DNA from: Hondaea fermentalgiana
Lineage: Eukaryota; Sar; Bigyra; Thraustochytrida; Thraustochytriidae
DNA: 55,728 bases
Direction: 5' to 3'
NCBI GenBank assembly: GCA_014084085.1
Contig: NPFB01000084.1
Location: forward strand, 231,066-286,793
In this document: piece by piece, positions 48,139 through 55,728 of the stretch
Numbering within the stretch: the first letter of the stretch is position 1
How the letters are laid out: every line of letters starts with the position of its first letter
Notes under the pieces: generated by a model
Seen by the model: the letters and a program-made list of their open reading frames with translations, nothing else
Told to the model about the DNA's origin: nothing
Database searches by the model: none
Program-made: the position numbers and the translations under genes

Positions 48139-49711
48139 TCTCGCTCGGCTGGCTGCAGAGCGTGCGAACTACACCGACGACGACGGCAGCAGCAGCAGCG
48201 CCCTCTTCGACGACGGCGCGACCGACGAACGGGGTCTGGCAGGCAGGCGCGGCTCCCGCGGCTGCTCGCGGTGCACACGAGTCGTCCAGGTCTCTCCGCG
48301 TCCTGCGCCTGCGCGGTTGTCGCGCCTTGTATCCTGTTCGTTGCGCCCGCCCGACCGACCGACCGACCGACCGGCCCGACCGGCCTCGCGGGCGGCTGCC
48401 GCGTGCGCGCGAGGCGGCGAGCGCGCGCGCGGGGCGAGGGCGCGAGCGTGCGAGCGCGCGGGGGGCGAGCGCCTGAGCGTGCGTCCGCGCGGTGGGCGAT
48501 CGGCGTCTGGATTGTCTTTTTCCTGTCTCTCGCTGTGCCCTGCCTGATGCTTAGAGGCCGACCGGTGCAAGTGCGGAATGCGCCGCGCGCAAGTGCGGAA
48601 TGGCCGCGCGCAAGTGGCGCATTGCACTTGCGCGGGTTTGCGGATTTGTGTCTCTTTCTTGCCCGGGCCAGACTCCCTCTCTCTCTCTCTCTCTTCTATT
48701 GTATAGAACCTGACAGTGAGAACGCAAGCGAGAGTCCCGCGCGCACTGCACAGAACCCGAGTTCTGGGACCCAGCCCGGCCTGTTTTTCTGGGCAAGACC
48801 GCGCGAGTCGAGGCCGAGCGAAGATGATGCGTCTGCAGGCCGGCAGGTCGGCCGCCGGCGACGAGCGAAGAGGGGCTCGGGCCCGCCGAGCGAGCGAGCG
48901 AGCGGGCGAGCGAAGGTGCCAAGCGAGGTGGCCGTGGGGTTGAGTTTGATCAGGTGCGCGAGATGGGTGTGCGTCCACAAATGGCCGCTGGCTGGCGTGC
49001 GCAGTTTTGCCAGCTCAGGCGCGAGCGAAGCCGGCGAGACGAGGCCGCAGCGGAGGAAGGACGGAGGGGGCTGGTGCCGGCGCTCGTCGGGCGCAGCCGC
49101 AGCCGCGCCAAGCGACGAGGACTCGCCTCGACGGAGACTCGAGAACATTTGTTCGCGCAGTCCTCGACGAGGGAGGGCGACGAGGAGGACGACAATGGCG
49201 ACGACGACCATGACAGGAGCAAGCGAAGCCAGCAAGCAAACACATGTATTCACGGCAGCAGCAGGAGGCTGGCCATCGTCATCCGTGCGAGCAAGGTTCA
49301 CTTTCGCAGCCGCCGATGCCGCTGCCGATGCGGTTGGCCCCCGGTGCGGGTGACCAACTGCGCAGCGTCGAGATGGAAGCTCGCGCGTATGCGACTGCGA
49401 CAACGTATGCCACGCGACACCGCTGCCGGCACATTGGTGGATGAGGAGCTTCTGGGTCACGCACAGCCAACAAAGTTAGGACAGAGAGAGAGAGAGAGAG
49501 AGGAGGAGAGATGACGCCAACAACCTCGCCACCACTTGCTACCGAAGGGGCGGCCAATGTTTGGGGCTGACTCTGTGTTTTGCACGCACTGGCAAGGAGA
49601 AGAGGAAACGAAGTCGAATCCTGGCTTACGACACCAAGACTGACTGCGCGTCCTTGACAGAGAGGATACAAGTGGAGAGGATATGGAGACGAGGTAGTAC
49701 TATTTTAGACT
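48139..49711. other. Malic enzyme promoter region and 3' flank of the WD40 gene
   Basis: 1.57 kb without a convincing gene. It contains ACCG tetramers (about 48353-48373), CG-rich runs to 48500, GCAAGTG array C, a CT run (about 48673-48692) and a GA run (about 49484-49502). A minus-strand open frame (48696-49460) includes a hydrophobic stretch (VMVVVAIVVLLVAL), but it lacks an upstream ATG and any domain. A plus-strand frame (48954-49514) is Arg/Glu-rich and equally unsupported. Confidence 0.45.
48567..48631. promoter_or_regulatory. GCAAGTG array C (upstream of malic enzyme)
   Basis: GCAAGTG at 48567, 48589 and 48610 (spacing 22 and 21 bp), then CACTTGC at 48625. The first two continue as GCAAGTG-CGGA-ATG. 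The array is 430-495 bp before the malic enzyme ATG. Confidence 0.62.
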
Positions 49712-51745
49712 TTACATGGGTAACCAAAGGCGCACGGTGGCATCGGCAGAACAAGTCGCAAGCAGCGGAAAGTCCGTCAAAGGTGCGAAATCTGTGGCGT
49801 AAACTCGGCCAGAGTGGCCCTTGAGCTTGTGCAGCAGCTGCGCGTCCTCGGTTGTGAGACCGTACACGTAGACACTTGAGGAAGCACTACCCGTCGCCAA
49901 AAGCGACGCGAGTGGTCTCCCCAAAGCGTCGACACGAGGACCAAGGCCGCCTCGAGGCGAAACAGTGTTCGCGCTGGCAACGGAAATATCAGAGGCTCCC
50001 ACGGGGCTAAAAAAGGAAGCCCGAATGGGCCAATTCTTGTTCCGATGACCCAACAAGCTAAAAAGCGAGTGCGCGGGGGTCGGCGTCCCAAGCTTGGGCA
50101 CACTTTCACCACCGGACTTGTTCCCGCCCTCCTCGTCGTTACGCTCGCTCGACCCATCTCCAGATGACGGGGCGGTACGCTGACGTGAAAGAAGGCCCTC
50201 GGCGTCGTAGACGCGCAATACATTATCGTAACTGTTGACCGCGAGCAAGTGGCTGCCGTCCGCGGCAACGCCCGTGACGAGGTTGGTAACAGGTCGGCCA
50301 GCTGGATCGTTGAGCAACGGCGTAAATGTGTCGAGCGGCGTTTGCATGCGAAGGTCCCACGCGTGCACGACGCCCTTGGCGCTGGCACTAAAGAGCGTGT
50401 TGGGCGCATTCATGGGTATGTGCACCATGTTGATGGCGCCAATGTTTTCCTCTCGCGCCGTGCGAAAGTACACGACGGGAGCGTTGCTCGACCGACCATC
50501 GACTGCAACAAGACTGCCCTTGCTCGTACCGGCGTACGCCAGCATTGGCTGCGTGCGATCTGTTTCCACTGCATGCAAAAAGCCGTCCAACTTGAACGTT
50601 TGCATCGGACGAACCTCTGAGCCTGTCCTACGACCACCATCGTTAGACTCGTTATCATCGTCGCGACTTGCGCCATCCTTGTTGTTGTTGCTACTGCTGC
50701 CGTTTTGCCCGTTGCTATTTGCGCTGCCGTGGCTGGCACTGTTTGTTTGGCCGTTCCCGTCGCCAGTGGCAGCGCCTGTGCCGTCATTGTCATTGCCAAC
50801 GCTTTGGAGAGAAGTCTGAAATGCTGCGTGCGCGCGAGCGAGATCCCAAAAGCGCACCGTTTGGTCGAAACTGCCCGAAACGAGCATCGAGCAATCGCAC
50901 GTCCATTTGATGTCAGAGACGAGCTGACTGTGACCGACCAGGCGAAAGGCCATTTCAACGGGTGAAGGGTTCGAGGTTGTCTCAGCGCTCAAAGCGGTCA
51001 CGCGAAGCTTGGTGTCCGTGGTGAGACGCAAGGCCTCTGCGTTGACCGCACAGACGGCGATGGTGTGGTCGAAGGATCCAGAGGCGAGCCAGCGGCCGTT
51101 GGGAGCCCACTTGCAGCAGTACACGGCTCCGTCGTGGTGGGCGAGCTCGAATGTTTTATCGAGCGGGTTCAAGTACGAGACTGCCTGCGAGGTGCGTTGC
51201 GCCTCGAGTGGGAGCTTGAAGGCGTTCATGACGCGCTCCACTGCGCCCAAATTGCTTGCGCCAGGTCCAGCGATGCGAACGTCCTCAAAGCTCGTGGTGC
51301 TCTGCGAGCGTGCGAGGTGAGTCTCGGTGGAGAACCCCATGTCGACTGGGAAGGCAAGGCTCGAGTTGCGCGGTCTCATGCCGGCTATATGGTGGTGCTG
51401 CGGCTGCTGCACGCCGGTGGACATGTAGCTTGCGCCATAGCTCTCGCCGAGTTGTTCAAAGGCCTGCGGCATGCCGGCCGAGTTGAGGGGTCCGAGTGAG
51501 GGCGAGCCGCCCAGGAGCACGCTCGGCCGCAGCTGCGAGCCGTCTGCAGCGGTGCCGACGTCCGGCGCCTCCACCTCGAAGGGCCGCGTGTGCGCCTTCT
51601 TGAGCAGCCATTGCAGCTCGCCCAGCCGCGTTGACAGCTCAAAGACCGACCGTTTCAGCTCCCGGTTCTCGGCCTCGAGGTTGTCCACGCGTCGCTTCAG
51701 CTCCGCGGCCTCCTCGCCGCCTGCGCCCGCCCCGCCGCGGCCCAT
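49712..51745 (-). CDS. Coiled-coil plus WD40-repeat protein (WDR13-like?)
   Basis: A 677-residue single-exon protein with ATG at 51745. Residues ~14-50 form a coiled coil (AAELKRRVDNLEAENRELKRSV, then LGELQWLLKKAH). A His/Gln/Ser-rich linker leads to a helix (AVERVMNAFKLPLEAQR, ~175). WD40 repeats run from about residue 205 (HDGAVYCCKWAPNGRWLASGSFDHTI) through HSQLVSDIKWTCDCSMLVSGSFDQTVRFWD to the last blade (GHSGRVYATDFAPLTDFPLLATCSADATVRLW) at the very C terminus. A ~60-residue Asn/Ser/Gly/Asp-rich insertion interrupts the propeller near residue 315. The arrangement of a helical N terminus, an interrupted propeller and a terminal blade ending in RLW resembles WDR13-type proteins, but I cannot assign orthology by eye. 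It probably serves as a scaffold; location unknown. Confidence 0.85.
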   Translation of the reverse strand: MGRGGAGAGGEEAAELKRRVDNLEAENRELKRSVFELSTRLGELQWLLKKAHTRPFEVEAPDVGTAADGSQLRPSVLLGGSPSLGPLNSAGMPQAFEQLGESYGASYMSTGVQQPQHHHIAGMRPRNSSLAFPVDMGFSTETHLARSQSTTSFEDVRIAGPGASNLGAVERVMNAFKLPLEAQRTSQAVSYLNPLDKTFELAHHDGAVYCCKWAPNGRWLASGSFDHTIAVCAVNAEALRLTTDTKLRVTALSAETTSNPSPVEMAFRLVGHSQLVSDIKWTCDCSMLVSGSFDQTVRFWDLARAHAAFQTSLQSVGNDNDGTGAATGDGNGQTNSASHGSANSNGQNGSSSNNNKDGASRDDDNESNDGGRRTGSEVRPMQTFKLDGFLHAVETDRTQPMLAYAGTSKGSLVAVDGRSSNAPVVYFRTAREENIGAINMVHIPMNAPNTLFSASAKGVVHAWDLRMQTPLDTFTPLLNDPAGRPVTNLVTGVAADGSHLLAVNSYDNVLRVYDAEGLLSRQRTAPSSGDGSSERNDEEGGNKSGGESVPKLGTPTPAHSLFSLLGHRNKNWPIRASFFSPVGASDISVASANTVSPRGGLGPRVDALGRPLASLLATGSASSSVYVYGLTTEDAQLLHKLKGHSGRVYATDFAPLTDFPLLATCSADATVRLWLPM

Positions 51746-52199
51746 CGTCCCTGCCGGATTGCCAGCTACAAACGACCAGGCCTACTAGTAGTAGTAGCCT
51801 CGGTGCTGGGCCACGTTGTTGCATTCTTTACTTTCCCAGTCTGCTAATTGCCTAGCATGCGTTCTCGCGCAGATGCCACTGCGCACGCCATGATGCTTGT
51901 CATTGGCGCCCGGCTGCTTGCCTCTTTTGTGACTGCGATTCTTCTTCACAAGCATGACGTCTGAAGTGCGTAAGCAACTTGGACAATTGAGCAGCAGTGA
52001 GCACCCTAGAACGCCGACTGCATCCGCGTCCTCTGCTTCTTCTTCTTGTTTTGTTTCCTCTGCGGGAGCATTGCCCTCCAGTGGCAAGAAAAAACGACCT
52101 CCAACGACACTCGTGATTGATACATCTGGCTCTTCAAAACCTCCCACCTTGTACAAGTACAGAAAGACAAACCGCCCAGAACCTCTCCACGCAGACCTA
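51746..52199. other. Flank between WD40 gene and RNR pseudogene
   Basis: Contains a short AGT run (about 51783-51798). From 51954 an open plus-strand frame begins with ATG and a Ser/Ala-rich sequence (KQLGQLSSSEHPRTPTA) and runs into the ribonucleotide-reductase-like sequence near 52200. Its first ~80 codons do not resemble RNR and may be unrelated or chance. Confidence 0.4.
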
Positions 52200-53302
52200 C
52201 CGTCCAATCTATACAATGAGATCGTGGAGTATTCGTCGCCAGAGGAGTGCACTTCGTCCTCCATCATCCTCGGAAATTTTGCGGCGGAAGAAATGGACGA
52301 AACCTTCGGATTCCGCTTCGACTTTGAGAGGCTCACAGAGATCACGCGCGAGGTCGTGCGCAACCTCGACCTATGCATTGCATTGACCGCATGATTTACC
52401 CCATTGAGAGCGCGCGCACGTCCAGCCTCAGACATCGGCGAAAGGGCCTCGGCGTGTCGGGTTTGCACGGCGTCTTTATGCGGCTCAAGCTAGTCTGCGA
52501 CGCCCCCGAGGCAAAGAAGCTCAACAAGCTCATTTTCGAGACCATTTACCGAGCAGCGGTGCTGGAGTCCAGCGAGCTCGCGCGCGTCAAGGGGGGTACG
52601 AAACTTTCCCCGGCTCGCCTGCCAGCCAGGGCATCTTTCAGTTTGAAATGTGGAGCACGGAGGCTCTTTTTACAAAGACTGGGAGGTATCCGAAAGAATA
52701 TGGTGCGATACGGACTTCGCAATTCACTGCTCATGGCTCTCATGCCCACAGTCTCGTGTGCAAGCATTGCAAGCGTCACCGAGTCCTTTGAGATCCTCAC
52801 TAGCAACCTCTACAGCCGCAAGATCATGGCCGGCGAGCACAGCATTGTCTACAAGTACATGATGTGGGAGCTCGTGGATCTCGGACTCCGGAATAAGAAC
52901 CTCCCGGAAAGACTCCTTTCCAACAATGGGTCCATTCAACTTTCCAAGGGCGATATCCCCGCCGATGTGTGCCACCGCTACGGCACCGTCTGGGAGTACA
53001 AGATGCGAGACTAAATTGACATGTCCTCAGATCGCGCACCTTTTGTCTGCCAGACGCAGTCTCTTAACCTCTACATGGTGCGTCCGATCCCCAAGCTCAA
53101 CGCTATTCTATAGTACGCTCACCGAAAGGGGCTCAAGACGCTCCTCTACTATCTGTGCACCAAGGCCGTCACCGAGGCCATCAAGTTCACCACACCCGAA
53201 TAGAAAAAGATTAATGACGAAAATAAGAGCAAGAATAGCAAGCACGAGAAGGTCACAGTCACTGATGTCGACGACCAAGGATGTCTCAGCTGCAGCGCTT
53301 GA
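52200..53302 (+). pseudogene. Ribonucleotide reductase large subunit (RNR class I alpha), truncated and broken copy
   Basis: Homology begins at NLYNEIVEYSSPEE, which in intact class I RNR large subunits lies past the middle of the protein, so the 5' half is absent. It continues FDFERLTEITREVVRNLD, shifts frame near 52375, then reads RMIYPIESARTSSLRHRRKGLGVSGL and NKLIFETIYRAAV. It shifts again near 52590 (SPASQGIFQFEMW in another frame) and returns near 52685 with RYGLRNSLLMALMPT. In-frame stops occur at 53012 (TAA), 53111 (TAG) and 53201 (TAG). The C-terminal redox tail survives as GCLSCSA just before the final stop at 53300. At least six lesions plus truncation mean it cannot make a working enzyme. 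No introns are visible. An intact copy must exist elsewhere in the genome, because RNR supplies deoxynucleotides. Confidence 0.88.
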
Positions 53303-54357
53303 AATAAGATGATGCCCTACGGAAAACTTCAATTTGTTGTCATCCTGCATATCAAGTCGAGGTTCTACGTTACATTTTCTTTGCAAGCATGGCCAAGTGA
53401 TCCATTATCTCCCATTTTCGTCTTGGTTTACATTCAGCAAACGCATTGTTCGCTTTATTTTAGTGAGACAAAACATTGCAAGGAGGACCGTCATCGTTCG
53501 CTACATCATGGATACTGTGCCCTTTGACGTGTGCGTGTAGGGCCAATGCCACATCGTCAAGCCTGTTGTCGCCTGCAATGTTGCTCTGGCTTTTTTGGCG
53601 TACTCAAACAAGACAGCAGCGCCAGGGCGAAGTAGCTTCTTGCAATAGGTATGTGCCAGAGGAGCTTCGGCCTCACTGTCGACTTCGGGAAACTGTTCAG
53701 GCCAGTGGCCATGTGTCATTGAGTTACATCACGCTTACGGGTATAATCAGCCAGTACACTTTTTGTAGCAGTTGATGCAATGGAATGAGAGGCAGAGCCG
53801 CGACAGGGACGGAACTTGAGGATGGCCGTGGCTAGATGTGTCAAACTCAGTCGAGAATACGAGGCGCTCAGAGCAAGTCGCAGTCGGTCCCATTTAGCCT
53901 CCGCGCGTCGTATCCGGATTTGTATATTGAGTCATGATGCCGAGGAAATTCTTGCGCGGCTCTTTCATGCCAACAAAACGTTCTTTGCGGCCCCATTCTT
54001 GAGGGAAGGAACGCCGCTTTGATAACGAAGCACACTTGACAATGACACTCGAAAAGGTCGGTAGACGGAGGATTTAGTTACTTCTGATGTCATGGCTAGG
54101 TAAGTGTCGATAATGATCCTCGAGATAGCGCAAATAAGAATCCACTTTCGAACTTACACTCTTTCCGCGTAGCTTGCTCATGCTTCCGTTTCATGTTTCC
54201 ATTCAAAACTTGCGCAACCTAATAATCTAACTTTCACAACTTTCAATGCACATGCGCTCTTATCTACGTTTCATTTCCTCGATCTTATAGAGAAAGGCCT
54301 GTAGGCCTAAGTGAGATACCAATACTGCAGAGCAGTAAACAACGCAATGCCACGCGG
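53303..54357. other. Gene-poor kilobase; one weak small ORF
   Basis: AT-richer DNA without recognised genes. A minus-strand ORF at 53719-53501 (ATG start, 72 residues, containing YCKKLLRPGAAVLFEYAKKARATL) is protein-like but unrecognised and could be another relic. The last part is 3' flank of the WD40-array gene. Confidence 0.4.
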
Positions 54358-55728
54358 TTAGGTCGCAGGTTCCATTCCCCGGACATGCAAGATGTGTACC
54401 ATCCCGCTAACGTCGCCAACAACGTAAACACCTCCCTGGCAAGCTGTTCGTGTGACGCGGTGATCCGTGGTGAAGCCTGTGCCTTCGCTTAGCTTCACAT
54501 GTGTTCCATTCTCAACTTTCCCCAAAGTGTTTGTTACAGGTGTAGTCGATGCCTCCGCTTCATCCGCGTCGAGTGGCGCACGTGCCTCTCCCGTTCGAGC
54601 GTTCCAGTAATGGGTCCCGTTGACTGACTGTGTTATGATGGCGTCGCCCTGTATCGCCACGCGGTAGATTGCACCAGACAGCTCCTTCAACACGTGCTGT
54701 TCCTCGCCCGACGCAGCGTTCCAGATGCGCACCGTCTTATCCCCGGACCCAGACACGATGGTGTCGCCATCGATCGCCACGCAAATGACCATAGAAGAGT
54801 GTCCATTCAACACCTGCTGCTCCTCGCCCGACGTTGCGTTCCAGATGCGCACCGTGTTGTCCCTTGCGTAACTATCACCGGTCCCAGACACGATGATGTT
54901 GCCATCGATCGCCACGCTGTAGACACAGGAGGCCCCCCATATAGAATGACTCAACACATGCTGCTCCTCGCCCGACGTAGCGTTCCAGATGCGCACCGTA
55001 TTGTCCCAGGACCCACTGACGATGGTGTCGCCCTGTATCGCCACGCTCAAGACGTAACCAGAATGCCCCTTCAACACGTGCTGCTCCTCGCCCGACGTAG
55101 CGTTCCAGATGCGCACCGTCTTGTCATAGGACCCACTGACGATGTTGTCGCCCTGTATCGCCACGCTCCTGACCCGATGAGAGTGCCCCTTCAACACGTG
55201 TTTCTCCCCGCCCGACGTAGCGTTCCAGATGCGCACCGTCTTGTCACCAGACCCACTGACAATGGTGTCGCCCTGTATCGCCACGCAGTAGACCGAACCA
55301 GAGTGCCCCTCCAACACGTGCTGCTCCTCGCCCGTAGTAGCCTTCCAGATGCGCACCGTCTTGTCATAGGACCCACTGACGATGGTGTCGTCCTGCATCG
55401 CCACGCTCAAGACCCAACCAGAGTGTCCCTTCAAAACGTGCTGCTCCTCGCCCGACGTAGCGTTCCAGATGCGCACCGTGTTGTCATCGGACCCACTGAC
55501 AATGGTGTCGCCATCGATCGCCACGCTGTTGACGTCACCAGAGTGCCCCTTCAACACGTGCAGCAAGGGGTCGCGGGGATGAGCAAGGGTGACGCGAGTA
55601 GGCTCTAGCCATGGCTGATCAGGTGTCTGATCAGGTGCTTGAAGGCTGAGCGCCAAGGGATCTTTCGAGTTGTGACCAAGACGCGCAAGAACTTGCGACG
55701 CAAGTTCGTTGGGATCGTAGCTGAGGGC
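54358..55728 (-). CDS. WD40-array protein, 3' part (5' end beyond the window); possibly STAND/NACHT-type
   Basis: The frame is open from the window edge (55728) to the stop at 54358, 456 residues seen. The first visible residues (YDPNELASQVLARLGH) resemble the segment that links an NTPase/helical region to WD40 repeats in NACHT- or NB-ARC-WD40 proteins; this is an inference from one motif. Eight WD40 repeats follow, each of the form HVLKGHSGxVxSVAIxGDTIVSGSxDxTVRIWNATSGEEQ. The first five are close to identical and exactly 120 bp long; the sixth carries a 9-10-residue insertion (GTGDSYARDNTVRIW), and the eighth is degenerate. A ninth, poorly conserved blade may end the protein. No ATG is assigned because the 5' end is missing (a TTG at 55656 is not a credible start). 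The role would be protein-protein recognition; the near-identical repeats suggest recent expansion or gene conversion. Confidence 0.82.
   Translation of the reverse strand, partial: ALSYDPNELASQVLARLGHNSKDPLALSLQAPDQTPDQPWLEPTRVTLAHPRDPLLHVLKGHSGDVNSVAIDGDTIVSGSDDNTVRIWNATSGEEQHVLKGHSGWVLSVAMQDDTIVSGSYDKTVRIWKATTGEEQHVLEGHSGSVYCVAIQGDTIVSGSGDKTVRIWNATSGGEKHVLKGHSHRVRSVAIQGDNIVSGSYDKTVRIWNATSGEEQHVLKGHSGYVLSVAIQGDTIVSGSWDNTVRIWNATSGEEQHVLSHSIWGASCVYSVAIDGNIIVSGTGDSYARDNTVRIWNATSGEEQQVLNGHSSMVICVAIDGDTIVSGSGDKTVRIWNAASGEEQHVLKELSGAIYRVAIQGDAIITQSVNGTHYWNARTGEARAPLDADEAEASTTPVTNTLGKVENGTHVKLSEGTGFTTDHRVTRTACQGGVYVVGDVSGMVHILHVRGMEPAT
54961..55560 (-). repeat. 120-bp tandem repeats encoding WD40 blades
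   Basis: Five consecutive 120-bp units in exact register, each beginning CTGCTCCTCGCCCGACGTAG or a one-to-few-base variant (54961, 55081, 55201, 55321, 55441). Less regular copies flank them on the left (about 54703 and 54832). Differences cluster at the codons for the variable surface positions. Confidence 0.9.

Noticed and set aside
48696..49460. 254-codon minus-strand open frame with one hydrophobic stretch
   Set aside because: It has no ATG before the hydrophobic segment and no recognised domain, and it lies in a promoter-like, repeat-rich region.
51954..52199. Independent Ser/Ala-rich gene starting at 51954
   Set aside because: The frame runs straight into broken RNR sequence and has no stop, domain or splice signal of its own; it is at most a chance 5' extension of the relic.

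Overview
The window is nuclear DNA from a GC-rich, intron-poor unicellular eukaryote. It carries a kinetochore protein, a myosin, a BRWD/PHIP-type bromodomain protein, a mitochondrial carrier, a complex I gamma-carbonic-anhydrase-like subunit and a mitochondrial malic enzyme. The few introns are GT-AG and short (about 92-140 nt). Gene content, single-exon giant genes and heavy microsatellite load fit a stramenopile, most likely a labyrinthulomycete (thraustochytrid). That placement is inferred, not proven.

Layout. 1-4 kb: low-complexity flank, a possible small spliced gene and a NIF3-family gene. 4-17 kb: a lineage-specific stretch with two distantly paralogous acidic/basic proteins on the minus strand, a heptad-repeat coiled-coil protein, a long inverted repeat enclosing a 15-bp minisatellite, a decayed gene, and a poly-Glu nuclear-looking protein interrupted by an assembly gap. 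17-25.5 kb: conserved housekeeping genes (CENP-O/Mcm21-like, a spliced SMIM4/UQCC5-like gene, a FAM194-thioredoxin-receiver fusion, a gamma-CA-like complex I subunit, a mitochondrial carrier). 26.8-48.2 kb: four large or highly conserved genes (BRWD/PHIP-like, a myosin with C-terminal membrane segments, an ABCG transporter fused to a Notum/PAE-like ectodomain and a voltage-sensor-like domain, and malic enzyme), with a four-TM protein and a NUDCD2-like co-chaperone between them. 49.7-55.7 kb: a coiled-coil WD40 protein, a broken ribonucleotide reductase large-subunit copy, an empty kilobase, and the 3' part of a WD40-array gene that runs off the window.

Two observations stand out. First, the 1,668-residue ABCG fusion joins an extracellular esterase-like fold lacking its nucleophile, a complete ABCG half-transporter and an S1-S4-like module with arginines every third residue. 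Second, arrays of the heptamer GCAAGTG (or its complement), phased at about 21 or 42 bp, lie 400-750 bp upstream of the BRWD, myosin, ABCG and malic enzyme start codons. They look like a shared promoter element, and two of the three assembly gaps fall beside them.

Functional links are loose, as expected in a eukaryote. Several products are mitochondrial (SMIM4-like, gamma-CA-like, carrier, malic enzyme). Malic enzyme is a recognised NAD(P)H source and is of interest in oil-rich thraustochytrids. Gene pairs are often divergent (SMIM4/FAM194, myosin/ABCG, four-TM/NUDCD2) or convergent with short gaps (BRWD/myosin, ABCG/four-TM, NUDCD2/malic enzyme).
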